Below are positions 17,542 through 26,120 of a DNA stretch of 64,000 nucleotides, piece by piece; positions within the stretch are counted from its first letter, which is position 1; every line of letters starts with the position of its first letter. This DNA comes from Erysipelothrix rhusiopathiae (GTDB lineage Bacteria > Bacillota_I > Bacilli_A > Erysipelotrichales > Erysipelotrichaceae): NCBI RefSeq assembly GCF_900637845.1, contig NZ_LR134439.1, positions 1,054,001-1,118,000 of the forward strand, written 5' to 3'. The notes beneath the pieces were generated by a model. The model had not been told where the DNA came from. It ran no database searches and was given only the letters and a program-made list of their open reading frames with translations. The translations under genes were made by a program, and so were the position numbers.

Positions 17542-17795
17542 TGACAAAAATAATGATGTTAACTCAGGACAATTGTCCTAAATGTATGGCGCTAAAAAAT
17601 TACTTAGAGTTGGGACTTCGAAATAAATATGCAGAACACATCGAAGTGGTAAAGCGTGAAGACGATCCTGAACGTTTTAAATCAATCGCTCTAGAACACG
17701 GTATTATGGCGACACCTGTATTAATTGGTGGTGGCGAGGTACTGGTTGATACCAATCCATCAAAAGTAAACGCATTTTTCGAAAAAATCATTTAG
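17541..17795 (+). CDS. nrdH: glutaredoxin-like electron donor NrdH
   Basis: 84-residue thioredoxin-fold protein with a CPKC redox pair at residues 12-15 and the cis-Pro segment MATPVLI near 57. In class Ib operons NrdH supplies electrons to NrdE. The sequence resembles short thioredoxin-like proteins as much as classical CVQC NrdH, so the symbol rests largely on position: it overlaps nrdF by one base and is followed directly by a terminator. Confidence 0.85.
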   Translation: MTKIMMLTQDNCPKCMALKNYLELGLRNKYAEHIEVVKREDDPERFKSIALEHGIMATPVLIGGGEVLVDTNPSKVNAFFEKII

Positions 17796-17818
17796 ACTGG
17801 AATTATTCCAGTCTTTTT
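17794..17818 (+). terminator. terminator of nrdIEFH
   Basis: Nine-pair stem AGACTGGAA / TTCCAGTCT, loop TTA, then five T; overlaps the nrdH stop codon. Confidence 0.88.
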
Positions 17819-17846
17819 GTTACATTGGTATAAGGAGAAGTGGTGC

Positions 17847-18746
17847 ATGAAAAAATTCATTAAAAAAATCCAAACCGTTATGGAAATGATGTCTTCAAAC
17901 GAGGGGACACTCTTTACATATGCTTTGGCGTATTCAATTATTGTTGGTATTGCACCGTTTATCATTATATCGGTGGTGTTTGTAGGAACGTATGTTTACG
18001 ACGTATCACAGATTATTCAACTCTTACAACGATATGTACCGGCGGATTTAATTCTGCCTTTTGTGGACTATATTCAAACTTCAGATTTATCGAATTTATG
18101 GTTGATTGTTTCATTACTGGGTGTATCAATTTGGGTTGCATCAAAAAGTATCTATTCATTTCTGCTTTTAAGCAGTGAACAAGATGGCGTCAACATCAAT
18201 CATTTCTTTTTAAGAATTTTAGCCTGTGTCTACTTTATTATGATCGTTTTAGGGATTATGGCATTTGGTATCTTAATCGGCTATGTTCCATTTATCAATA
18301 AATTTACGACACCGATCGTCATTACATTTTTCTTTGTTTTCTTCTATCGACTGTTATCGTTCAAATATACACGATTTCGTGATGTAATTTGGGGTTCTGC
18401 CATTACTTCAATTGTCTTAATTTTATTAGGGCGATTGTTCTTTGTGTATATAAATCAATACTCGAATTATCAAACTATCTACGGTCCACTCGCATCGATG
18501 ATGATTCTCTTGATTTCAGGTTGGATTATTGCATGGGTTGTCTTTTTTGGATATTGTATTAATTATGTTGTTCGTGATGATACACTTCCTGTTCAAGGAA
18601 AACACCGTCTTATTTCGATTCTTGAAAAGACGAATGAGAAAATTGATGAGCGAGAAGAGAAATTTATTCATGACCATATTGAGCGAAGTCGTGATCAACA
18701 ATCATTACCGAAAGACGAAGAAAAATCAGAAGAGCTTCAAGATTAA
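17847..18746 (+). CDS. YihY/BrkB family inner-membrane protein
   Basis: 299-residue polytopic membrane protein of the UPF0761/YihY family. About six helices are visible between residues 20 and 260, with the family's conserved early segment GTLFTYALAYSIIVGIAPF (about 18-36) and WGSAITSIVLILL (about 183). The C-terminal 45 residues are charged and cytosolic. The family was once called ribonuclease BN in error; its function is unclear. Start taken at the ATG following TAAGGAG; an upstream TTG lies inside the nrd terminator. Confidence 0.82.
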   Translation: MKKFIKKIQTVMEMMSSNEGTLFTYALAYSIIVGIAPFIIISVVFVGTYVYDVSQIIQLLQRYVPADLILPFVDYIQTSDLSNLWLIVSLLGVSIWVASKSIYSFLLLSSEQDGVNINHFFLRILACVYFIMIVLGIMAFGILIGYVPFINKFTTPIVITFFFVFFYRLLSFKYTRFRDVIWGSAITSIVLILLGRLFFVYINQYSNYQTIYGPLASMMILLISGWIIAWVVFFGYCINYVVRDDTLPVQGKHRLISILEKTNEKIDEREEKFIHDHIERSRDQQSLPKDEEKSEELQD

Positions 18747-18769
18747 GAAACACTGTGGTGTTTCTTTTT
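18745..18769 (+). terminator. terminator after YihY-family gene
   Basis: Nine-pair stem AAGAAACAC / GTGTTTCTT, loop TGTG, T run; overlaps the stop codon. Confidence 0.85.
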
Positions 18770-18822
18770 GAATTGTATTAGAAACGAAACCTTGGTAAAC
18801 TATTTAAAGGGAGTTGAAGTTT

Positions 18823-19638
18823 ATGGAAAATATCATATTATTTTTTGAAAAACCGATTGTTTTACGTTTGATAAGCATTGCATTAACGCTGCTTATTGTG
18901 TTTGTGATTGTTCGAGTCATACGTAGAAGTTTAATTAAAATTGAAAATAAAGTACCACTTGGGAAACAACAACGAACTGTATACCCAATCATTTCAAGAA
19001 CACTGGTGTATGTTGTTTATTTCATTGCGTTTATCATAATTTTAGAAACAATTGGATTGGATACAAAACCGATTCTTGCGGTCACAAGTATTGGAAGTGT
19101 TGCGGTAGGGTTTGGTGCGCAACAACTTGTAAAGGATGTCATTAATGGATTCTTTATTCTATCTGAGAATCAATTTAATGTTGGTGATGTGGTTTCGTTG
19201 TCAGATGTGACAGGAACGGTTGAAGACATCACATTACGTACGACGCGTTTACGCAATGGCACTGATGGGAAGGTTTATATCATACCCAATGGTGAGATTA
19301 AGATGGTTACAAATATGTCGAAAGAGTATATGTTTGCGGTTGTCAATGTACCCGTTCCTTACGATAAAGATCTGGATACTATTTTAGAAGTTTTAAATGA
19401 TACCGTGAAACACTACCAAAATCCGGGTTCAATCATGCAGGCACCAGTTGTACAGGGTGTTACAGAATATGAGGAAAGCTCATTAAATATACGGATTACA
19501 TGTAAAACGTATGTGGGTAAGAATTGGGCGGTGGAACGCGATCTGCGACGTGTTATTATCTATGCACTTGAGGCACATGATATTTCACTACCATTTCCAA
19601 CACGTACTGTTTATGTTGAACAAGATTTATCCAACTAG
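18823..19638 (+). CDS. small-conductance mechanosensitive channel (MscS family)
   Basis: 271-residue osmotic safety-valve channel. Two N-terminal helices (about 15-33 and 60-85) lead into the pore helix GSVAVGFGAQQLVKDVINGF (about 95-114), the glycine/alanine-rich MscS TM3. The beta domain VGDVVSLSDVTGTVEDITLRTT and the mixed C-terminal vestibule follow. The start at 18823 has AAAGGGAG at proper spacing; a TTG at 18814 would be almost on top of that site. Monocistronic. Confidence 0.92.
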   Translation: MENIILFFEKPIVLRLISIALTLLIVFVIVRVIRRSLIKIENKVPLGKQQRTVYPIISRTLVYVVYFIAFIIILETIGLDTKPILAVTSIGSVAVGFGAQQLVKDVINGFFILSENQFNVGDVVSLSDVTGTVEDITLRTTRLRNGTDGKVYIIPNGEIKMVTNMSKEYMFAVVNVPVPYDKDLDTILEVLNDTVKHYQNPGSIMQAPVVQGVTEYEESSLNIRITCKTYVGKNWAVERDLRRVIIYALEAHDISLPFPTRTVYVEQDLSN

Positions 19639-19648
19639 TTTTCTACAC

Positions 19649-19701
19649 ATGCATCAAAAAAGTAAACACGCATTTAAGGTGTTTACTTTTTTTGAATGCA
19701 T
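19649..19701. terminator. bidirectional terminator between mscS-type gene and ybaK
   Basis: Long imperfect stem: ATGCATC with six A and GTAAACAC pairs with GTGTTTAC, a T run and GAATGCAT; A and T runs on opposite sides serve both strands. Confidence 0.88.
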
Positions 19702-19725
19702 CAATTTTAGTGAATGGTAATGTTA

Positions 19726-20202
19726 TTAATTCTCAACAGCGGTAATGGCACCTGTTTTTGCACCGATGAGTTCAATCAAAGTTTCGGGTTTCATTTCAAT
19801 TTGTGTGCCGATGCGGCCTCCAGAAAAAATGATGGTATCAAAGAGCAGACAGGTTTCATCGATAATCGTTGGAAATTGTTTTTTCATACCAATCGGAGAA
19901 CAACCACCGCGTACGTAGCCCGTCAAATCAAAGAGTTCTTTTACATGGAGCAGTTCGAGTTTCTTAACACCCAATCCTTTAGCACATGCTTTAAGATCGA
20001 TATGATCTGCCACAGGGATTAAAGCTACATAGTAGCTGTGTCCATTGTGTAAGACAATGGTTTTAAAGACCCGTTCGACAGATTCTTGGATTTGTTCAGC
20101 AACAGAGATGCCATCAATATTGATGCCATCACTTTGATATTCGCGCATTTGATATACTATTTTCTTTTGATCAAGAATGCGCATTGCGTTCGTTTTTTTC
20201 AT
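19726..20202 (-). CDS. ybaK: Cys-tRNA(Pro)/Cys-tRNA(Cys) deacylase (YbaK/EbsC family)
   Basis: 158-residue trans-editing protein that clears mischarged Cys-tRNA(Pro). It has the YbaK fold: N-terminal NAMRILDQKKIVY, the TIVLHNG strand (about 49-55), the catalytic-site region with VKKLEL (about 80) and the glycine-rich FSGGRIGTQIEMKP (about 127-140). Start taken at the ATG at 20202 with GAGGTG eight bases upstream; a TTG at 20208 lies too close to that site. Confidence 0.9.
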   Translation of the reverse strand: MKKTNAMRILDQKKIVYQMREYQSDGINIDGISVAEQIQESVERVFKTIVLHNGHSYYVALIPVADHIDLKACAKGLGVKKLELLHVKELFDLTGYVRGGCSPIGMKKQFPTIIDETCLLFDTIIFSGGRIGTQIEMKPETLIELIGAKTGAITAVEN

Positions 20203-20278
20203 AGTCAATACACCTCATTTGAGTATATAGTAACATAAGTTGATTTCTTAGGGCAGTCTTGGTATTCTTTATTTATCA

Positions 20279-20368
20279 AGCAAAGTAAATGACACGCGTT
20301 AAGTGCATACAGATGGGAAGTTGCTGTATGACGAAGCGAAAGCGCGGTGTGTTATTGCGTCCGTTGCG
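20279..20368 (+). promoter_or_regulatory. tetrahydrofolate (THF) riboswitch
   Basis: The stretch matches the THF-I aptamer: closing stem GCAA/TTGC (20280-20283 with 20364-20367), the conserved CGCGTTAAGTG near 20294, the ATGGGAAGT loop near 20313, the run ACGAAGCGAAAGCGCGGTG (about 20331-20349) and TTATTGCGTCCG (about 20352-20363) before closure. It is followed by a 9-pair hairpin (CTTTTCTTT 20373-20381 with AAAGAAAAG 20391-20399) abutting the GAGGGA ribosome site of folT. There is no T run after it, so control is probably at translation. It sits before a folate transporter and formyl-THF synthetase, the expected regulon. Confidence 0.92.
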
Positions 20369-20407
20369 AGACCTTTTCTTTTTGCTTGACAAAGAAAAGA
20401 GGGATTT

Positions 20408-20914
20408 ATGATGAATACACGAAAACTGACTCATCTTGCGATGTTTGTGGTGCTACAAGTCGTTGTTTCACGATTTTTATCAATACCCACACCCATTGTT
20501 AAGATAAGTTTTACGTATGTACCCATGGCGATTGCGGGGTATTTATATGGTTGGTTATTTGGTGGGGTGGCCGCTGCTCTGGCTGATGTCTTAGGAGCGA
20601 TGCTGTTTCCACAAAGCGGTGCCTATTTTCCAGGGTTTACGCTATCTGCGTTTATTATTGGAGCGATGTATGGATTATTGAAAGATTCAGATTGCAGCTG
20701 GTCCGTTATTATTGGGATTGCACTTTTTAATACAATTGTGATTAATTTGTTATTGAATACGTATTGGTTAAGTTTGATTCTTGGTAAGAGTTATCTAGCG
20801 ATGATACCAATTCGCGTAACGAAATCTTTAGTCATGCTTCCCATTAAGATTTTTGTACTGAAAAAGGTTTTGGATTATATAAAACCTTACAAATCACGAT
20901 TAACCAAAGCATAG
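20408..20914 (+). CDS. folT: folate ECF transporter S component
   Basis: 168-residue substrate-binding membrane subunit of an energy-coupling-factor transporter, used with a shared EcfAA'T module that is not in this window. About six helices are visible; the family's GYLYGWLFGGVAAALADVLG (about 43-62) and FPGFTLSAFIIGAMYGL segments are clear. Two adjacent ATGs (20408, 20411) are possible; the second has better spacing from GAGGG. The THF riboswitch upstream and fhs downstream support folate as the substrate. Confidence 0.9.
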   Translation: MMNTRKLTHLAMFVVLQVVVSRFLSIPTPIVKISFTYVPMAIAGYLYGWLFGGVAAALADVLGAMLFPQSGAYFPGFTLSAFIIGAMYGLLKDSDCSWSVIIGIALFNTIVINLLLNTYWLSLILGKSYLAMIPIRVTKSLVMLPIKIFVLKKVLDYIKPYKSRLTKA

Positions 20915-20935
20915 GATTCCTATGCTTTCTTATAT
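20906..20935 (+). terminator. weak hairpin between folT and fhs
   Basis: Ten-pair stem AAAGCATAGG / CCTATGCTTT followed by a broken T run; overlaps the folT stop. Probably lets some transcripts read through into fhs. Confidence 0.5.
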
Positions 20936-20950
20936 TTAAGGAGGAATTTT

Positions 20951-22594
20951 ATGAAAACAGATGTAGAGATATCAGAAATGACGAAAAGAGTACCGGTCCA
21001 ATCCGTGGCGGATAAACTGGGTGTATCTGCGTCTTTGGTTGAACCTTACGGACAAAGTAAAGCGAAACTGTCACTGGATATTATGGAGCGTCCTGAGAAG
21101 GGGAAGTTAATTCTTGTGACTGCCATTAACCCAACACCAGCTGGAGAAGGGAAGACCACGGTAAATATTGGTCTTTCAATGGCTTTAAACCGTTTGGGGG
21201 TATCTGCAATCAGTGCCCTACGCGAACCCTCTTTGGGTCCTTGTTTTGGTATGAAAGGCGGTGCAACGGGTGGTGGTTATGCTCAGGTTGTGCCGATGGA
21301 TGATATTAATCTTCACTTTACAGGAGATTTCCATGCGATTACGTCCGCACACAACCTTCTTGCTGCTTTAGTTGATAACCATATCTATCATGGCAATGAG
21401 ATGGGCGTTGACCCAAACCGTATTGTTTGGCATCGTGTTATGGATATGAATGATCGTTCCTTACGTGAATTGGAAATCATCGGTAAGCGTGTCTCACATC
21501 GAACTTCTTTTGACATTACGGTAGCGTCAGAGATTATGGCGATTTTATGTTTGGCAGAAAATATGGATGACTTGAAACAACGTTTAAGTCGTATTGTCGT
21601 GGGTTATACGTTTGATGGAGCTGTTTTAACGGCTCGTGATTTTGATGCGGTGGGTGCAATGTCGTTGCTTCTAAAAGATGCAATGAAACCTAATTTAGTT
21701 CAAACAACGGAGAATACACCCGCATTGATTCATGGTGGACCGTTTGCGAATATTGCGCATGGTTGTAATTCAGTGATTGCGACACGAATGGCTCTCAAAT
21801 TAAGCGACTATGTTGTCACAGAAGCGGGATTTGGGGCTGATCTTGGGGCTGAGAAGTTTTATGATATAAAATGTCGAAGCGCAAATCTAGTCCCAGATGC
21901 CACAGTTTTAGTTGCGACAATTCGTGCTCTTAAATATAATGGAGGCGTTGCTCTTTCTGAATTAAGTAGCGAAAATGTCGCAGCGCTAAAGGAAGGGTCA
22001 AAAAATTTAATTCAACATTTTGAAAATTTGAAAAAGTTTTCTGATAATGTCGTTATCGCAATTAATCAATTTGAATCGGATACAGACGCAGAAATCGAAT
22101 ACTTAATTCAGCTTGGAGATAAGCTTGGATGTGAAGTGATCTTAACGAGCGTATTTTCTGAAGGTGGAAAAGGTGGTGAAGCCTTGGGACGTGCTGTGAT
22201 CGAAATGTGTAACAAACCATCTCAATTTAAGCCTCTTTACCCTTTAAGCAGGGATCTTAAACAAGAAATCGAAACGGTAGCGCAAGAAATTTATCGTGCG
22301 GATTCCGTATCTTATTCGGATCTTGCTCTTGAGAAACTGAAGGATATTGAAGCACGATACCCTAGTGGACTTCCTATTTGTATTGCGAAAACTCAAACCT
22401 CATTCAGTGATGACCCTAAAAAACTCAATGCACCTTCAAACTTTTCTGTTCATGTGCGTGATGTCCGATTAGCAGCGGGTGCGGGCTTTGTAGTTGTGTT
22501 ACTCGGCAACATTTTAACGATGCCTGGTTTACCAAAGCATCCAAATGCAGTGGATATGGATTATGTTGATGGCAAGGTGACTGGATTGCGTTAA
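20951..22594 (+). CDS. fhs: formate--tetrahydrofolate ligase
   Basis: ATP-dependent synthesis of 10-formyl-THF from formate and THF, feeding purine and fMet-tRNA synthesis. 547 residues, normal length. The nucleotide motif TPAGEGKTT (about residues 57-65) and family blocks REPSLGPCFGMKGGATGGG and HGGPFANIAHGCNS are present. AAGGAGG lies before the ATG. Downstream of the THF-regulated folT. Formate is supplied by pyruvate formate-lyase, whose gene is at 50 kb. Confidence 0.97.
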   Translation: MKTDVEISEMTKRVPVQSVADKLGVSASLVEPYGQSKAKLSLDIMERPEKGKLILVTAINPTPAGEGKTTVNIGLSMALNRLGVSAISALREPSLGPCFGMKGGATGGGYAQVVPMDDINLHFTGDFHAITSAHNLLAALVDNHIYHGNEMGVDPNRIVWHRVMDMNDRSLRELEIIGKRVSHRTSFDITVASEIMAILCLAENMDDLKQRLSRIVVGYTFDGAVLTARDFDAVGAMSLLLKDAMKPNLVQTTENTPALIHGGPFANIAHGCNSVIATRMALKLSDYVVTEAGFGADLGAEKFYDIKCRSANLVPDATVLVATIRALKYNGGVALSELSSENVAALKEGSKNLIQHFENLKKFSDNVVIAINQFESDTDAEIEYLIQLGDKLGCEVILTSVFSEGGKGGEALGRAVIEMCNKPSQFKPLYPLSRDLKQEIETVAQEIYRADSVSYSDLALEKLKDIEARYPSGLPICIAKTQTSFSDDPKKLNAPSNFSVHVRDVRLAAGAGFVVVLLGNILTMPGLPKHPNAVDMDYVDGKVTGLR

Positions 22595-22635
22595 AAGTTG
22601 TGATATAATATTTTCATTAATATTTGAGGTGAATT

Positions 22636-23172
22636 GTGGAACATAAAGAAGTTTATATTGTGTTAAGTGATACAGGGAGTCTTTTAACTCGAATTATCAA
22701 GATGGTTACAGGTGCTCCGTATAATCATGTTTCAATATCATTTGATGCTTCGTTGCATACGCTGTATAGTTTTGGTCGGAAACAACCTCACAATCCTTTT
22801 TGGGGAGGGTTTGTGAAGGAGAGTTTTTATGAGGGAACGTTTAAGCGATTTAAGAATACACGGTGTTTGGTTCTTAAACTTGATGTTGAATCGGAGACGT
22901 ATGCACTTTTAAAGGCAAATGTCGGGGTGTTTGTGGAAAATATGGATGCATACCACTATAATTTTGTGGGGCTTGTTGGTGCGGCGTTTAACCGTCGCAT
23001 CGCGCGTGAAAATGGGTATTATTGCTCAGAGTTTGTCGCGGAGGTTATGGAACAGGCTAATCTTGTGTTTTGGGAAACCCCTAATTATCTTGTGCATCCT
23101 TATGATTTCACGAAAGTTGAAGCGTTTGAGGTTGTATATGAAGGCTTACTAGCAGAATTTTCAAAAGCGTGA
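22636..23172 (+). CDS. permuted papain-like (YiiX/YebB-type NlpC/P60 clan) protein
   Basis: 178-residue protein with the permuted NlpC/P60 order: His first in PYNHVSISF (about residue 31), catalytic Cys later in GYYCSEFVAEV (about 131). This fits the YiiX/YebB group of predicted thiol hydrolases acting on amides, esters or thioesters of lipids or peptides. No signal peptide, so probably cytosolic. It starts with GTG after GAGGTG. The substrate is unknown. Confidence 0.75.
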   Translation: MEHKEVYIVLSDTGSLLTRIIKMVTGAPYNHVSISFDASLHTLYSFGRKQPHNPFWGGFVKESFYEGTFKRFKNTRCLVLKLDVESETYALLKANVGVFVENMDAYHYNFVGLVGAAFNRRIARENGYYCSEFVAEVMEQANLVFWETPNYLVHPYDFTKVEAFEVVYEGLLAEFSKA

Positions 23173-23186
23173 TACACGCTTTTTTA
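23163..23186 (+). terminator. terminator after papain-like gene
   Basis: Nine-pair stem AAAAGCGTG / CACGCTTTT with 3-base loop and T run; contains the stop codon in the stem. Confidence 0.85.
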
Positions 23187-23232
23187 TTTTGATTAAGGTG
23201 TGTTAAAATAGGGGGAGAAGTGAGGAAATTAA

Positions 23233-25413
23233 ATGGAAAAAAATATAGTTGATTTACTCAAGAAAGAGCTTAAAGAGTACGGTCCGCATCAAATTGATGC
23301 GGTTTTAAAATTATTAGCTGATGGTAATACAGTACCTTTTATCGCGCGTTACCGTAAAGAAGTTACGGGAACACTAGATGAAGTACAAATTCGTGAAATT
23401 GAAGAGCGTCATCGATATCTTGAATCGTTAGAATCGCGTAAAGAGGAAGTGTTGCGTCTTATTGATGAGCAAGGTAAGTTAACCGACGATTTAGCTTTGG
23501 AGATTGGTAAGGCGGCAGTACTCCAAAAAGTTGAAGATTTATACCGTCCTTATAAGCAAAAACGACGTACAAAGGCGACAATTGCAAAGGAAAAAGGCTT
23601 GGAGCCACTAGCCGATTACGTTTTATCTTGTCCTTATGATTTCAACCTTGAAACACACGGAACACCGTATCTAAGCGATGAATTTGAGTTAAATACGTTG
23701 GAAGAAGTGTACCAAGGCGTGCATGAAATTATTGCGGAACGTGTTGGGGATGAACCTGCATTTCGCGAATGGATTCGTGATTTTTCAATCAAAACCGGTG
23801 TTTTAACAACAGCACTTAAAGATGAATCGAAAGATGAACGTCATGTGTATGAGATGTATTATGAATTTACACAACCCGTCAAAAATGCTGCTTCTCACCG
23901 TGTTTTAGCGGTGAATCGCGCCGAAAAAGAGGGCGTTATTAAGGTTGATATTGCCGTTGACGAAACCAAAATTATGCGTTATCTAGATCATCAAATCATC
24001 GCGAATAAAACCGATTCGCCAACCGTTCAAATGGTTCGAGATGCATACGAAGATAGCTATAAACGGTTTATAAAACCTGCCATAGAACGTGAAGTGCGCA
24101 ATTTGTTAACCGAAGAAGCAGATAAACAAGCGATTTCAATTTTTGGTGAAAACCTACGGAATTTGTTATTGCAGGCACCGTTAAAGGGCCATACGGTTAT
24201 GGGATTTGATCCTGCTTATCGTACTGGATGTAAACTGGCAATTGTTGATGAAACTGGTAAAGTTTTAGCGATCGATGTTATCTATCCACACAATCCAGCC
24301 CCAGCACAGAAACAACGTGAAGCTGCACAAATTTTTATAAATCTTATAGAAAAATATCACGTTGACATGGTTGCTATTGGTAATGGTACTGCAAGTCGTG
24401 AGTCTGAAGTTTTTGTCGCGGAAAACCTTAAGAATGTTAAAACCAAAACGTTCTATCTGATCGTTAATGAAGCCGGTGCATCCGTCTATTCTGCAAGTGA
24501 TATTGCTCGTAAAGAATTTCCAGATCTTCAAGTTGAACAACGATCTGCGGTAAGTATTGCGCGAAGAATTCAAGATCCATTAGCAGAACTCGTTAAAATT
24601 GATCCGAAGTCTGTTGGTGTAGGACAATATCAACATGACGTGAGTCAAAAGAACTTAACAAATCAGTTAGATTTTGTGGTTGAAACAGCAGTTAACCAAG
24701 TTGGTGTGGATGTGAATACGGCAAGCCCGCAATTACTCGAACATGTTGCGGGATTAACGAAAACTACAGCGCAAAATATTGTATCGTACCGTGAGGAAAA
24801 TGGCTCTTTTGATTCGCGTACAAAAATCAAAAAAGTACCACGTTTAGGACCCAAATCATTTGAGCAAGCAATCGGGTTTCTTCGCATTCCTAAAGGAAAA
24901 AACATTTTAGATAATACAGGAATTCACCCTGAAACCTACGTCATCACGAAACAACTTTTAAGTGATGAGGGAATTGCACTCAAAGACTTGGGGACGGAAG
25001 CGACACGAAAACATTTGGAGTCATTATCAATCAATAAATTATCTGAGAAATACGATTTAGGTAAAGAGACACTCAGTGATATTCTTAAAGCGTTGATTGC
25101 TCCAGGACGCGATATGCGTGATGAGATGAGTGGTCCGCTTTTACGTTCTGATGTTTTAACGATGGAGGATTTGAAACTGGGAATGGAACTCAACGGTACC
25201 GTTCGTAATGTCGTCGACTTTGGAGCATTTGTAGATATTGGTGTTAAGCAAGATGGACTGGTACATATTTCTAAATTAAGTGATCAGTTTGTTAAGCATC
25301 CAACGGATGTCGTTGCGGTTGGTGATGTTGTGAAGGTTTGGGTTGTTGATGTAGATGCAGCAAAACAACGTGTGCAACTTTCAATGATTCCACTTTCGCA
25401 AGCGAATAAATAA
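23233..25413 (+). CDS. tex: Tex family RNA-binding transcription accessory protein
   Basis: 726-residue nucleic-acid-binding protein of the Tex/Spt6-like family. Layout: N-terminal helical Tex domain (LADGNTVPFIARYRKEVTG near 27-45), a YqgF/RNase-H-like domain (GFDPAYRTGCKLAIVD near 323), tandem helix-hairpin-helix units (VDVNTASPQLLEHVAGLTK near 495) and a C-terminal S1 domain (about 645-720, VDFGAFVDIGVKQDGLVHIS). An extended -10 (TG-t-TAAAAT, 23201-23209) lies just upstream. Monocistronic. Confidence 0.95.
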   Translation: MEKNIVDLLKKELKEYGPHQIDAVLKLLADGNTVPFIARYRKEVTGTLDEVQIREIEERHRYLESLESRKEEVLRLIDEQGKLTDDLALEIGKAAVLQKVEDLYRPYKQKRRTKATIAKEKGLEPLADYVLSCPYDFNLETHGTPYLSDEFELNTLEEVYQGVHEIIAERVGDEPAFREWIRDFSIKTGVLTTALKDESKDERHVYEMYYEFTQPVKNAASHRVLAVNRAEKEGVIKVDIAVDETKIMRYLDHQIIANKTDSPTVQMVRDAYEDSYKRFIKPAIEREVRNLLTEEADKQAISIFGENLRNLLLQAPLKGHTVMGFDPAYRTGCKLAIVDETGKVLAIDVIYPHNPAPAQKQREAAQIFINLIEKYHVDMVAIGNGTASRESEVFVAENLKNVKTKTFYLIVNEAGASVYSASDIARKEFPDLQVEQRSAVSIARRIQDPLAELVKIDPKSVGVGQYQHDVSQKNLTNQLDFVVETAVNQVGVDVNTASPQLLEHVAGLTKTTAQNIVSYREENGSFDSRTKIKKVPRLGPKSFEQAIGFLRIPKGKNILDNTGIHPETYVITKQLLSDEGIALKDLGTEATRKHLESLSINKLSEKYDLGKETLSDILKALIAPGRDMRDEMSGPLLRSDVLTMEDLKLGMELNGTVRNVVDFGAFVDIGVKQDGLVHISKLSDQFVKHPTDVVAVGDVVKVWVVDVDAAKQRVQLSMIPLSQANK

Positions 25414-25417
25414 TGTG

Positions 25418-25458
25418 AAACTGCAGTCATCTGTTTGAGGTGATTGCAGTTTTTTTAT
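25418..25458 (+). terminator. terminator of tex
   Basis: Imperfect stem AAACTGCAGTCATC / GGTGATTGCAGTTT followed by seven T. Confidence 0.88.
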
Positions 25459-25623
25459 TGTTTATCAAGCATACAGTCAATAAACAATAAAAATACAACT
25501 TTAAATTGTTAAGTTTGTGTTAAAATTAGGCGTTAAAAAGTTGGTTTTTCTATCCTATTTATATAGGGGCAAATTTAAGCCTTTTATTTCCTTGTTGTTG
25601 TACATTCCACGGTGCATTATTCA

Positions 25624-25652
25624 TTGAAAAATAACCTTCAATGTGTTACGAT
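25624..25652 (+). promoter_or_regulatory. promoter of the atp-ktr operon
   Basis: TTGAAA, 17-base spacer, TACGAT with extended TG. Predicted start near 25659, leaving a leader of about 110 bases before atpI. Confidence 0.7.
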
Positions 25653-25769
25653 TTACCCGTATTCACAGTGTTGAATGAAGGAGTCGATAACCCGTTATGA
25701 ATGTCTAACTTTTTTTACAGAAAGTGGATGCGAACAAAACGGGGTTTTTTTGAGATTATGGAGGTGCTT

Positions 25770-26120
25770 ATGGCAAAGAAAATTAAAGTTGGTGTGATTG
25801 CGATTGTGGCAATGATTCTGATGTTCTTTGATTGGCGAATGACTCTTGGTTGGCTCATTGGCTGGGCATGTCTATTAACGCTAGGATTTTTCAGAGAAAA
25901 ATTTTATGCGATTATTCTCGATGAAGATCAGTTTACTGTAGGTAAATATGTACGGTACATCATATTTGTATTTGTAATCTTATGGTTACCACTATTGCTT
26001 GCATTTATGTTTCCTAATGCAATTAACCCGTATGCATTAGCTGCATCGTATTTGATTGATCGACTCATATTATTTATGTCGGGATTATTTACAAAGGAGA
26101 ATAAGCATGGTACAGAGTGA
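25770..26120 (+). CDS. atpI: small hydrophobic protein at atpI position
   Basis: 116 residues with four hydrophobic segments, filling the atpI position (assembly factor or Mg2+/Ca2+ channel proposed in other bacteria). Sequence similarity to AtpI is not obvious by eye; the assignment rests on size, topology and position. The start at 25770 has GGAGGTG in front. A longer in-frame reading from 25701 lacks a ribosome site. It overlaps atpB by 14 bases. Confidence 0.65.
   Translation: MAKKIKVGVIAIVAMILMFFDWRMTLGWLIGWACLLTLGFFREKFYAIILDEDQFTVGKYVRYIIFVFVILWLPLLLAFMFPNAINPYALAASYLIDRLILFMSGLFTKENKHGTE

Larger units (their letters stand above)
25414..25769 (+). other. intergenic leader of the ATP synthase operon
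   Basis: 356 bases. It holds the tex terminator (25418-25458), an extended -10 without a good -35 (TG-t-TAAAAT, 25518-25526), a strong promoter at 25624-25652, a small palindrome ATAAC-cc-GTTAT (25687-25698), and a G/T-run element AACGGGGTTTTTTT ending about 25751 that can pair with AACCCGTT at 25689-25696. No ORF worth calling. Confidence 0.7.

Noticed and set aside
25701-25769. N-terminal extension of the atpI-position gene
   Set aside because: No ribosome site at 25701, while GGAGGTG stands before the ATG at 25770.
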